This document shows, one piece after another, positions 10,989 to 21,344 of a stretch of DNA of 64,000 bases. The notes under the pieces were generated by a model, which worked only from the letters and a program-made list of their open reading frames with translations, searched no databases and was not told the origin of the DNA. The position numbers and the translations under genes are program-made. The stretch's first letter is position 1, and each line of letters begins with the position of its first letter. Source of the DNA: Eutreptiella sp. 'Long Island Sound 2002' (taxonomy: Eukaryota; Euglenozoa; Euglenophyceae; Eutreptiales; Eutreptiaceae); the NCBI GenBank assembly GCA_964036045.1, contig OZ038381.1, forward strand, positions 130,641,708 to 130,705,707, in the 5' to 3' direction.

Positions 10989-11861
10989 GTGCAACGCAGG
11001 CTGCACACCCGGAAGGAGCGGCTCTCTGGCGTATCCGTCCGCCCAAAGCCGTGCCTCCTCTCTGGGGGCAGGGAGGAGACCCCGGTACACACGCACGTTG
11101 GCTCCATCCACTCACGGTTCTTCTGGCCACACTACAGCCAAGGGGTGCAAGAAGCGGCCCGACATCTCCAGCCCAGGGATAAGGCGCTGTGGGGCGCCTC
11201 GTGGCGCTCTGCCGGCGCTGAGTGGACGGAGGTTTTCTGCTCCGGGATGGTGCCCGACACGGCAGAGGCAAAGCTCCGCGCTATCACGTGCTACGGCCTG
11301 CCAGGGGGGACCTCCACATGCTCTGGCAGGAGGACTCTGCGTGGAAGCTCCGCAACCACCGGCTGGAACACTCCTCTGCACGCCGCACAGCGCGGCTGCC
11401 CGGTTGCGCTGGTGTCTCACAGCGGCAGAGGGCAACTCTCCCCCCTTTCCACCGCGCCCAAGCAGGGATTTTGTGGCCTCCCTCCGCCTGGTGAACGGCA
11501 CACTGGAGGTGCCAGCCCAGGAGGATCTCCACCTCCACCAGGACTTGCCCGGGGGTTTCTCGAAACACCTCCGGGGCGCGATCTTTCTACTGTGGATCAT
11601 CAGGCGCCCCTCAATGACCGCATGGGTAGCGCACATTGTGGAAGCGGAGTATGCGCACAAGTGGAGCCAGTGGTGCGCGGCAACGCGCCCGCCGGAGACC
11701 CCAGCGGCACAGTACGCCCCTGTCCAACTGGAGGGGTGGGGACCACACACCCGGCCACGACCCAAGGTGATTCCTGGAGCGTGGCCCTAGCCCTCATGGG
11801 ACGCAGAGACCACATAATGGCTGCGGGCGGCCCCGCCGCCCGATACGGAATGGCGAGGTGA
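10989..11861 (+). pseudogene. Unit B main ORF fragment, unknown protein
   Basis: The first ~110 codons match the unit A ORF at 5,509 (THVGSIHSRFFWPHYSQGVQ, EAARHLQPRDKALWGASWR, FCSGMVPDTAEAK). A deletion in the CYGLPGGTSTCS region then shifts the true frame. The homologous sequence RDFVASLRLVNGTLEVPAQE...LLWIIRRPSMTAWVAHIVEA continues in the frame that closes at 11,790. The unit B frame keeps tryptophan where unit A has a TAG. Function unknown. Confidence 0.5.
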
Positions 11862-11941
11862 CGTATCCTGGCTTCTCCGGGCGCCCGTCTCCCCCCGGCT
11901 CGTGCTACACACGGCCAATATACTCCGCGTCACAGAGATAA

Positions 11942-12313
11942 GTGGGTGGGAGCGAGATGCAGCTGCATGTCTGGTGGCTCTCCCCGGAGGGAGGGGACAG
12001 CCGACTCATAGTGGCACATTTCAGAAAAGGTGGGCCTGCATACGATGACGCCCTGTCCTGCCTGGGCAACCTCCCGGGACGCCTACTCATCTTGCTCCCC
12101 ACTGACCTCGCCGTCAAGCTGCGCTGTCAGCTGGACAACCACCACAGGCTGAGGGTGGGATGGGAGACAGTCTCCAGCGGCGCCCTGCTAGCCCTCATCC
12201 ACTGGGACGACACCGATGAATACCGATGGAACGCCCTCGTGACCCACCTCGACGAACACCACAACTACATATCAACCGACCGGGGGCAGCCCCACCTGTG
12301 TCGGGTGGGATGA
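11942..12313 (+). pseudogene. Unit B ORF fragment (LPTDLAVKLRCQLD region)
   Basis: Open for 123 codons and homologous to 6,490-6,766. It contains LHVWWLSPEGGDSRLIVAHF, GPAYDDALSCLGNLPGRLL and LALIHWDDTDEYRWNALVTH. Here the frame continues past DDTDEY, whereas unit A has a TGA there. Small mixed alpha/beta-looking sequence, family not recognised. Confidence 0.5.
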
Positions 12314-12341
12314 CCTTATCGCGGCCTTCCACAACCATGGG

Positions 12342-12620
12342 GTGCTCCCTAGTGACACGTGGCAGGCGGTCAAGCAGAAGACAGACTACCAGCGCCGCGT
12401 CTGCGCCGACCTGCTGGAGCTCTGGGACTCCCTCCGCCAGCTATGGGACGACTTCTGGATCCATTGGCCTCGGCCTGGTCCGGGCTTCCCACCTCCAACA
12501 CGCCTGCCACCTCTGCGGGGCGTATGACACAGTGTCCTCCAGCGTACCGGCGGGCACCAACAGGTGCGCGCAGTATTCCAAAGTGACTGCGTGCCCCCTG
12601 GCCTGTGCCGCCCCCGGACC
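12342..12620 (+). pseudogene. Unit B linker and zinc-ribbon-like fragment, fourth Cys lost
   Basis: A helical segment (QKTDYQRRVCADLLELWDSL, RQLWDDFWIHW) leads into the ribbon CHLCGAYDTVSS...CAQY at 12,505-12,576. The last ligand is TAT (Tyr) instead of TGT (Cys) as in unit A. The helical part and the ribbon are in different frames. This is a decayed copy of a putative nucleic-acid-binding segment. Confidence 0.45.
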
Positions 12621-14783
12621 GGCACCGAAGCTAGGAAGAGGAGGCACTACAACGGCGCATTGAGGCGCGTGGACCCCTTCGCAAGGCCCGGAAGGCCCCG
12701 CAGGTGCCGCCCTTCTGTTGATCCACGTGAACCTGAGGGACCCCGCGACGTTCGTCGCGCACTGGTAGCACGTTTTCGCGCCCTAACCCCCACCAAACGC
12801 CGCGCAATGCGGCACCCGCAACACAATGCCCCGCAGACGGGGGAAAGGACCGGCGCAAACCCGGGCCCGCCGTCGGACACAAGAGGCAACTGTGCAAGAC
12901 CTAATGGCGGGCGCGGTAGTGGAGTCGCATGTGGCGCATGCCGCCACCTCGCACGACCCGGCGGGCAGGGCAAGGGCCTCCCTCAGCGATGCTGCCCTCC
13001 CGGCTGTCCAGGCGCTGAACAAGAGGGGAGCGCTCACGCTCCTCCCGGCGATGAACCAGGTCGTGAAAGCCTTGCGCCAGGGGGTCTTGGATCGCGAAGC
13101 CACCCTCTATGGGTACTGGTTGGGATGATGCACGTCCAATCAGACAGGCCGGCCCCTGTCGATGGGGGACGAGCTGCGGCTAACGGGCGAGGCGTCGGCC
13201 ACCTCCCTCCATAGCAGCGCCCCGGCCCTGCTGCACGCCCTGAGGACGCGCCTCTAAATGGACGCGGCTCCGTACCTGAATCAGGCAGGGGCTACGTACC
13301 CAGGAGGTGTGTCTGAGCTAGATGTGGTGGTCCACCTCCTGCACCCCCCGGATAAGGCATCCCCCCGGCCCCGCACGACCAACCCGGTGTACGACAGAAC
13401 GACGTGAACCCCCCGTACATCGTCGTGTGCGACGCATTCCCCCGGGAGCCAACCTGGTAGCACGCCCTCCTGCCGGTCACCCAGGCGCCTTGCATCTGGG
13501 TGCACCCGCACCTGTCCCCCCCCCCTCTCCAGGATCAGGGGCGCCCACCGCAGGGGGCAAGCCCTCTGGCAATAGCGCCCGGGCAGCCCCCTGTGCTCGG
13601 GTCCTGGCGGCTAGCCCGACCCACCTCTACAGGGCAGCGCCCGTGCCCCGGCCCCCCCTCCCGGCGCTCTCCCGACACACCTTCCTGCGGAACCAAGAGG
13701 TCACCGCTGTCAGGGGGGTCAACCTGGTGCCGCTCCTCCCGGCAGCTGCCAACGATCCCCCTTGGCCTAGAGCGCTGAGCCCCGCCCCGGACTGGGGACT
13801 GTGGCGCAACGCTTGGGGTGAATGGCCCGCCCGCCTCCCACGCCGATGCCGATAGATGACACCTCGCTCGTGAGCCCGGAAGGCTGCAACCACGACCTGC
13901 CCCCCCCGGCAATGCACGGCACCGCCCACCGCACACCACCGACACACTGGGAGGTGGTAGGGATGGCACGCCACGGACGCCTGACAGAGTAGCTACCATG
14001 TCGAAACCCGAAGGCTTCCCCCAGCGGGACGACCGCCTCCACCGCCGGTCCCGCTCCCGCTCCCCCCTGTCCGCGGGATGTGCGGGAGGACCCCGCGCAG
14101 AGCAGGTGGAGCGGAGGCTGGCGCAGGCCACAGTTCCGGTCGGACCGGCCGCCAGGCAGCCCCAGGCGGCCCAAAACGACCGTGAGCCGCCAGCTTCCGA
14201 ACCAGCGCCAGCTGGGTAAGCCGCCTCTGCCACCCAGGCTGCCGCACCGGCCGCCCTGCACTCGAGCGGGCTCCCGGACGCGCCGCCAGACGAGCCACAC
14301 GAGACCGCTGCTGCCACAAAATCCAGTCAAGCCGCAGCCCCCGCTATGACACCGGCACGTGCAACCGGCCCTACACGGGCCAAGGACGCTTCGCCAGGCC
14401 GGCCGCAAAGAGGCGCTGTGGCCGCAAAGGAGAGAAGAGAGGACGCCAAGTACCGCGCCCAATCGCAGCCCGGCCACACCACCGTGAGCCCCACCAAGCC
14501 GTACCCGCCGAAAGGGTCCCTGGTGCCCCGGGCCTCCTTCCCTGAAGGCAGGCCACGGCCCACCCGCGCCCCGTCCCCCAAGGCGCACGCCGGCGGCCTT
14601 CACGCTGCCGTGGCTGCCACAACACGTGGTCCAAGCCGGGCCGGGAGGGGTCAGGGGTCATGGAGGCCACAGGAGGGGCTGCTGAGGGGACGATGATTGC
14701 GCGGGTCGATCCGTAAAGTGCGGAGGGACAGGAACGGGGACAGAGTGCAAGTGAGGGAAGGTGGCAGGCGGCAGTGGGGGGCG

Positions 14784-14970
14784 GCAGGCGCAAGGGAAGG
14801 GGAAAGGCACAGGCGGCGGCAGGGGGGGGGCAGGCGCTAGGGAAGCGCAAAGGCTCGGGCGGAGGCAGGGGGGGCAGGCGCAACGGAAGGGCAAAGGCAC
14901 GGGCGGCCGCGGAGGAGGGGGACAGGCGCAAGGGAAGGGCAAACACGCGCGGCGGCGGGGGGGCTAAAGA
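14784..14970. repeat. 46-bp minisatellite, unit B
   Basis: Units start with caggcgc at 14,785, 14,831, 14,875 and 14,923 (46, 44 and 48 bp). This array is orthologous in position to the unit A array at 9,420 and was present before the two units diverged. Confidence 0.85.
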
Positions 14971-15255
14971 GCACGGTAAAAGGCCCCGACAAGACCGCAG
15001 GCAGGAGGGAGCCCATCGTCCTAGGCCTCACCAGTGCTTCCATGTCTCACAAAGTCCCAACTGCAAACAAATCCAGTAGGTACACCTTTTGCAAGCCTTG
15101 CAATAAACTTCGAACACTTGATCAATAAATTCGAATGAACTTGACCAATGAAGTGCAACTATTCTGTCACCAAATTAAGTTGAGGGTGTCCTCATCAATA
15201 CATGGACATGATCATGGAGAGGGGACAAATAATGACAACGTTGGGCAAGATGAGA

Positions 15256-16190
15256 GGAAGAAACAGAAGTAAAGTGAAGCCCTGGAAGAAGATATGTGAT
15301 CATCGCAGATGATGTTGCATCCCTACTCCAAGCATTGAATTTATATATCATGCACATTTGGACGATGTGTTCAATTGTGCAGATGTGACGCCATGCAAGC
15401 AGAACCTCGACTCAACCCGTTGAGGCAAATGACATTAACTCATGGGATCATGCATGACAGAATCACATCAATGAGGTCCACATGGTGCATGGCAAAACAC
15501 AAAGGCAAATACAACACCATGGCATCATTGGACTCAACGTCAATGTGGCCCCTCATGGGCCATCTGCCCCCTTGCCTACATGACGGCAAAACAGGAAATG
15601 AGAAACATGGGCTCCTGACATGAAAACATTTTCTCACCGTGGATCAAGCATGACACCACAGTCAGAAGTCACCAATGAACAGAAATGCAGAGCTTGCAAC
15701 AACGGACACTAAATATCAGTCGGGGGAGTCACCTCACAGCAATACCTGACACCTGGCATGTGTGACACATCACATATATCATCATGCTGGCATTGCCTCG
15801 GTACTTGACACCGAAAGCTGGGTGCCTATCACTCGGTAATAACATACCCAATGGTCAGCAAATGAATAGCTTGGCGGGTCTACTTAGTGATAGCAAACCA
15901 GGCATCAAGAAGGGGCAGCCCACCAACCCTCACATGCTTAGTGAATGCTGTATAACGATTGCTGGGCTCGTGCGGGTAGAGTGTCGCGCATCAAAAGCAT
16001 GAATAAAGTGAAAACCCAACATACAACATATACCTCATGCCCTCAGCTGCTTGGACATGCCACTCAGTCCCCTCACCCCGGGCCTGATTGCTTCGGAACC
16101 GAAGGCATTGGCAAACACATCATGTGCATTAGAAACCATCCAAACATGGACATGTGAAATCAATGTTGCCTAATTGCATGTTTGTGTGAC
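15256..16190. other. AT-richer intergenic DNA, no gene seen
   Basis: Base composition drops from strongly GC-rich to balanced. Short open frames (up to ~94 codons) show no domain. I found no repeat shared with the rest of the window, no TSD and no RNA gene. Confidence 0.5.
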
Positions 16191-16204
16191 ACCGAACCGA
16201 TTCA

Positions 16205-16990
16205 ATGCAGCCCTCGCACAGACCACCACAACCTTGCGCGGCAGATTCCCGCATCAGACTCTGGTACGCGGACTCGGCACACGTCGGGATGAAATGGGCG
16301 CAATACCACGACCTACCATCCAAGATCATCAGACATCGACCCCTGGAGTTACAAATCAAGGTACTTCAAGTACCCCCAGCCTCCAGGGATGGCATGGACC
16401 ACGAGGAGCAGCTACCCATCAAGCCGCCAGGAGAGCACGACACCCACAAGAGGGGTAGCGTACTACCGCACGGTACAACGCATCCTACTCCAACAGGACA
16501 AGACGGACCTCAACCTCACCATGCGACAAGCGGTCACGGCATGCGGCCTCAGCAGACAACAGAGAACACAGGACGATACCACCCCGCATCAAGACCTACA
16601 ATCCCTGGTCAAAACCATATGGCACGACAAGCAAGCACTACACACGGCAGTGCACCTGCATGACCTACAAGCCCAACATGACGCCCAGGAAATCGCCGCA
16701 CGACTGGACACCACACGCCCGCAACTCAGAGAATGGCACATCCGCCGGGCAAAGGAACTGGCGCAAGAACAACAACGCTACTTTCAAAACCTCCAACCCT
16801 ACAAATCCCTGAAACCCGTGGACAAGGTCCCTGGGGGAGACGGGCCGCCGAGGCATCAAGGCGGTACGCCTACAGGACAGCACAGTGACCAACAATCCCA
16901 AGGTGGTCCTGGAAGAAGTCCTCAACACCTTCCTGCGCCAACACAACACTGAGGATCGCGAGCTGTCAGCGTACACGGTGGAACTGATAC
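16205..16990 (+). pseudogene. LINE ORF2, segment N-terminal to RT
   Basis: Two overlapping frames (16,205-16,663 and 16,389-16,952) together read as a helical linker: MRQAVTACGLSRQQRTQDD, LVKTIWHDKQALHTAVHLHD, LREWHIRRAKELAQEQQRYF. A shift near 16,830 leads to KVVLEEVLNTFLRQHNTE, the segment that normally precedes finger motif 0/1 of LINE RTs. No APE-type or restriction-like endonuclease is visible upstream, so the copy is probably 5'-truncated. Confidence 0.6.
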
Positions 16991-17031
16991 CCCACTCGCT
17001 GAAGCTCTACAACCAGACATAGCGACGAGAC

Positions 17032-18262
17032 ATGCACCGATCCCCGTTCACCATTCGGGAACTTGATGAGGTGTTGTACAAACTGCAACCAGGAAAAACC
17101 ACGGGGGTGGACGGACTTCCGGCGGAGCTCTACCGTAGACTCCCGCTGAACCTGAAGAGGCACTTGGCCGCGCGCCTGTGGGATATCGCCATCGGGAAAA
17201 CGGACGTGCCACCTGACTGGGCAAACCTGGTACACCCACTGTATAAGAAAGGCGACTGGGCAAACCCCGACAACTGAAGACCCATCGTGGGCGCCACCAC
17301 GGAAGCCAAACTCATATGGATGCTGATCCTCAAACAGGTGGCCCCGGCGGTGTACCGGGCTGTACCGCCCACAATGTGGGGGGCCATACGAGGTAGGTCA
17401 CCATTGGAGGCCATATTATTGCAAGACGCCGTGGTGGACATGGACCCAGTCAGCCTCATCATCACGTCTCTGGATGTCAAAGCGGCCGTCCCCAACACCC
17501 CGCACCGCCTCCTACGGGCCGTCTGGGAGCACATGGGACTCCCCTTCCAGGGCTGCCTGCATGCCTACCTCGCCACCCGGATGTACGCCATAAAAACGGA
17601 TCCATCCCGCCAGAGGGGTCCCGCAAGGCTGTGCGGAAGGCACATTCCTCTTCCTACTCGTCACCCTCCCGCTGGCGTTTTACATCCGACGCACATACCC
17701 GGACGTGGCAGCATATCACCTACGGACCACGCTCCTGGCGTTTGCGGACTACGTGGCGGTGGTGACCGCCACCGCACGTCAACCCCTGCCGACCACCCCG
17801 GACCCCACCAGAGCCACCAAAGTCCTCCACGTCGTCACCACCTATCTGGAGTGCAACCAGCTGCTGGTACACAACGTCAAGTCTGCCACCATGGTGCACA
17901 ATGCACCGCCGCCGCCGCTCCGCCCCGGGGACCCGCCCATGAACCCAGTAATCACGGCCACCTACCTGAGGGTCCAACAAGCGGCCACCGCAGGCGGGGT
18001 CACGCTGCCACCAAACCTGATAGGGCAGCTGACACGGACACTGGTCATAGCACGCATCACGGCACTCTTCACCCAGGCCCTGGCATACTTCCTACAAGCC
18101 GTGCTCAAAGCAGCTATAGGATTCCAGGCCTTGCACCTAACACACCCCCAACACATGCTGCAAGCAGCTGCTACCACAGTGCGACGAGCGTGGACCATCC
18201 ACGGCCACCAGCCCACATCGCTGCCTGCAACGGTACGCGCGGCATCGCCACCGTACTACTGA
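17032..18262 (+). pseudogene. LINE reverse transcriptase, inactivated
   Basis: Finger/palm motifs read in order: LYKLQPGKTTGVDGLPAELY (motif 1/2), PDN-stop-RPIVGATTEAKL (the NxRPI motif, with TGA at 17,275-17,277 where tryptophan is expected), SLDVKAAVPNTPHRLLRAVW (catalytic motif A, with an Asp), then a frameshift near 17,610. The next frame gives GVPQGCAEGTFLFLLVTLPL (motif B) and LLAFADYVAVV (motif C) at 17,741-17,752. The second catalytic Asp of the FADD box is Tyr (TAC). Thumb sequence continues to 18,262 in the second frame. It is clearly a non-LTR RT, inactivated by a stop, a frameshift and a catalytic substitution. Confidence 0.85.
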
Positions 18263-19176
18263 GACAACACCGATCACCTTGTCAACAACGCATACACAGC
18301 TCACACTGCTGCCCACCTGCATTGTCTCATGCACAATCATGAGCCGGAGGTACGAGAGGTCTTCACGCTGACGCTGCGGGAGGCCCAATACCATCGCAAC
18401 ACCTGCCCCCAATACATACTTCACCAGCGGCCCCCCCCCACCAAGGGTGGGGACCCGCATGTGGAACCACCTACAACTCCTGCTACCGCACCACCAGCAC
18501 GTCATCAAAACGAACCATCGGTGCAGGGAAACGAGCCCTCTGGCGGTCCTTCACACCGATGTGGGGGGTGGACCAACGGGAAGCACCACCACTCTGGACC
18601 TGGTGGGCACCACCCTCCACCTCGTGCGGGTCACCCCAAACCAGATGCGAGCCCTCCAACGAGTGGGCACACACCACGTCCCATTCCTACAACTGCCGGG
18701 GTGGCCCAACAAATCACTCCTGTTGAACCACATGCGCAGTGCGGCCACCCAAACCGGGCACCCCCAACCGACGCTACCCCGAAACAGCACCGGTGGCTAC
18801 ACACCCACTTCGAACGGGCCGCGGAGAGGGACACGGCCACAGTGGGGTGGGGCCCCAGCACCGAGGTGGAATGGGGATTCCACCGGGGAACGTGGGACAC
18901 CCAACACCCGCCATTACCTTCCCAGTGCTGGCCAAACACCGCAGCGCCACGCCGGAGGCCCCCGCCTACCCGGTCAAACACCGATGCTCCCAAGTACAGG
19001 ACTGGCAGACGGTCGAGTGGACCACATTCCACCCGCAGACAGCGTACCTGCTCCAGTATGTGTACGGCTATCTGACACAGGGCCACGAGAGGAACAACGA
19101 CTATGTCCGCATGAACCCGGCGGCAACCGAGATCATCCGCCAGGGGGTGGGCGTGTGTGCTACCCAAAGACTCTGA
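18263..19176 (+). pseudogene. LINE ORF2, RT-RNase H connection region
   Basis: Coding continues in shifted pieces: MHNHEPEVREVFTLTLREAQ (18,329 frame), then TRMWNHLQLLLPHHQHVIKT, TTLDLVGTTLHLVRVTPNQM and HVPFLQLPGWPNKSLLLNHM (18,447 frame), then WQTVEWTTFHPQTAYLLQYV and AATEIIRQGVGVCATQRL (18,739 frame, ending at 19,176). At least three frameshifts lie between the RT and RNase H. No catalytic motif is expected here. It is assigned by its position between the RT and RNase H. Confidence 0.65.
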
Positions 19177-19242
19177 CCGGACACCAACACGCCGTGGGCC
19201 ACCACGGAACGGGGAGCACACATCCATGCTTACCAACTAACG

Positions 19243-20532
19243 ATGCCATGCCGCCTGCCGCACCCGGACAACCACAACACAGTCATTTTCGTGGATGCCT
19301 CCGGCACTACAAGTCTCACCCCAGCGGCCGCGGGGGCAGCTTTGGAGTTGAAAGTAGACACAACAGGCCGACTGCACCAACACCACCTCACAGGGGCTAC
19401 CATCTTCGGGGCCTCCTCTCACGGGGAACTGAAGACACTGGCGATCGTCGTGGACACCGTCAATGACACCCACCAAGAACCGCGGGACCACACACACCAT
19501 GTGTGGGTAGTGGTAGACGCAGCAGTGGACTTCCAAATCGTCCGCAGGTTGGCACGACAGCCCCTGCAGAAAGCGACTGACTCTGGCCTGGGCACCCAGG
19601 CCCTGCACGTCTGGACAGCCTTGCGGCGCCTCCCCAAACAGGTCGTCTTAGATCTCGTCAAACAAGAATCTCATCGGTATAGCCTGGGCAACGGACACAT
19701 AGACTTACACGCCCACAATCAGCTTGCTGAACATATGCCGGACGGCGAGGACCCGCCGCTACGAGACCACATGCACACACACCTCCAACACCTGCCGCCA
19801 GTCCCACGCCCCGGGGAACCACCAGCCTGGGTGCCAGACGATTGCATCTATAACGACACGGGACGGGCATACCACTACCCACAATCCGTCCACACCATGG
19901 CGCACATTCGGGGCAGTCAAGCCGACAACGCCCTTCTGAGCCATCTCCAACATACAATGCGCACCGCATTATACTTCTCGGCTCTTGACCCATCCCTAAT
20001 ACCGGTAAACCTGCAGACGCGACGTGCCCAACTCTTGCTCGAACAACTACCCCTCCTAGACAGGGTGGCACGCTGGTATGCCCGGCGAGGTATAGACATA
20101 CCCCCGAAATACACCATATGCCCCTGCCATCTCCAACAGCCAGAAACATGGGAGCACTTCAAACACTGCCCATTAGCCCAAGGGGAAGACCAGCTGGCCA
20201 GGTGGACACCAGAGAACACCTCAGCGCAACACACCAGATGGGGCCCAGCAACGCCACCAGCAAATGAGGTTCGGCACCTGATGCGGCAACCGGAGATCAA
20301 GGAGGTGGTACTCAGGGGAGCGGTGCGACTCAAGCTCTACAGGGTCATCGCCGACCACACCCCAGAACCTAGGGCCACAATATGTCACATGCAGCTCACC
20401 GCCATCAAGAGGGCGGACGGACAGTTACAGCACCGCGTCCAGGTATACGCACAGGAAGCACAAAAAACGTCCCACAACCGCCACACGTATTACCTCCTCA
20501 TCCACTACCAACATGCACAGCCCAGCAACTAG
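19243..20532 (+). CDS. LINE ORF2 C-terminus: RNase H and zf-RVT-like finger (429 codons, intact)
   Basis: An uninterrupted frame. Residues 14-20 (VIFVDAS) give the first RNase H Asp (D18). GELKTLAIVVDTV gives E62, VWVVVDAAVD gives D92, and GNGHIDLHAHNQLAE gives the His/Asp motif (H152, D154). Together these match the D-E-D-D pattern of RNase H1-type domains that degrade the RNA strand of the hybrid. Residues 292-310 (ICPCHLQQPETWEHFKHCP) form a C-x-C-x9-H-x3-C finger like those ending many LINE ORF2 proteins. The start shown is simply the first ATG in the open frame; originally this was the tail of a longer ORF2. The stop is TAG at 20,530. It is markedly better preserved than the RT upstream. 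Confidence 0.8.
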   Translation: MPCRLPHPDNHNTVIFVDASGTTSLTPAAAGAALELKVDTTGRLHQHHLTGATIFGASSHGELKTLAIVVDTVNDTHQEPRDHTHHVWVVVDAAVDFQIVRRLARQPLQKATDSGLGTQALHVWTALRRLPKQVVLDLVKQESHRYSLGNGHIDLHAHNQLAEHMPDGEDPPLRDHMHTHLQHLPPVPRPGEPPAWVPDDCIYNDTGRAYHYPQSVHTMAHIRGSQADNALLSHLQHTMRTALYFSALDPSLIPVNLQTRRAQLLLEQLPLLDRVARWYARRGIDIPPKYTICPCHLQQPETWEHFKHCPLAQGEDQLARWTPENTSAQHTRWGPATPPANEVRHLMRQPEIKEVVLRGAVRLKLYRVIADHTPEPRATICHMQLTAIKRADGQLQHRVQVYAQEAQKTSHNRHTYYLLIHYQHAQPSN

Positions 20533-21338
20533 CCACACGCACGGTCCTGCGGCGACTGCCAGGCACCTGCCGTCGCGCCGCCCGGAGCGTGCGCGCCCCC
20601 TCCCGTGTAGAGGCCCGATCGTCCTACAAACAATACCTCTCCTCAGGATGCCCGAAGGTGAAGCTCCACATCCGCGGCCGGGAAACCCATGCGGGCTCCG
20701 CATGGAGGTGAACAACGAAGATGGCAACCCGCTTCGTGGGCATGACCTCGGCTGCGGCGGCACTGAGCAGCTGCACTGGTTCTGCAGCCCGTGCATCGCA
20801 AACTTATGGTCCCGCTCACTCTGCCAGCGGCCGCATCGACTCTGCACAGCTCTGCCGCCGCGCAAAACGCAAGACAAAGACCTCACACTCCAGACACTGC
20901 CCCCTCTTGTCCGGCATAACGTCTGGAACGACAGCGCGGGGGAGGACAGCCCTGACGTAGAGTGGTTGGAAGTCCTCACCGTTGAGGACCCGGCGACACC
21001 ACCCCCCCGCCCCCCCCTGGCGCGCACCAACCTGGGCGCTGCCAGACCCGGGGGCAGACCCCACGATTTACGTCCCCGACTACCAACATTACGACGACGC
21101 GACACGGGGCAGTCCACCCCCCATTGGCAATCTGCCAGACAGTTGGGGCCTGGTCATCCCCATGAACCACAACATCTACCGCACCATCGTCGTCACCCTC
21201 ACCAACCGCCTCCTGATCGCCTTCGGCGGGCTTGTGGGGGACGCGGATTGGGCAATGGCCATCGCCCGCGGCGCCCATGGCGCCGAGTGGGGGGAGTTCT
21301 TCCACCGCGGCGGGGCCATGACCCCGGGGGCCACCTAG
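20533..21338 (+). pseudogene. Cys/His-rich (RING-like) ORF, unknown protein
   Basis: A long frame (20,513-21,571) runs through this stretch. Around 20,690-20,850 it reads NPCGLRMEVNNEDGNPLRGH, DLGCGGTEQLHWFCSPCIAN, LWSRSLCQRPHRLC. The HWFCSPCI...C...C arrangement resembles the second half of a RING or PHD-like treble-clef domain. Natural-looking sequence then appears in another frame (MNHNIYRTIVVTLTNRLLIA, FGGLVGDADWAMAIARGAHG, AEWGEFFHR; 21,162-21,338), so at least one frameshift is present. It follows the LINE stop by only a few bases, but whether it belongs to the same element is unknown. Confidence 0.4.
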
Positions 21339-21344
21339 AGGCTG

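Larger units (their letters stand above)
10047..15255 (+). repeat. Unit B: second copy of the duplicated coding unit
   Basis: Collinear with unit A but without the 2.2-kb insertion, which makes it the empty-site control for that event. Identity looks roughly 85% by eye. It ends with the same AT-rich tail (aataaa motifs near 15,101 and 15,125; aagttgagggtgtcctcat). Its reading frames are broken at different places from those of unit A, so the two copies decayed independently. Confidence 0.75.
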
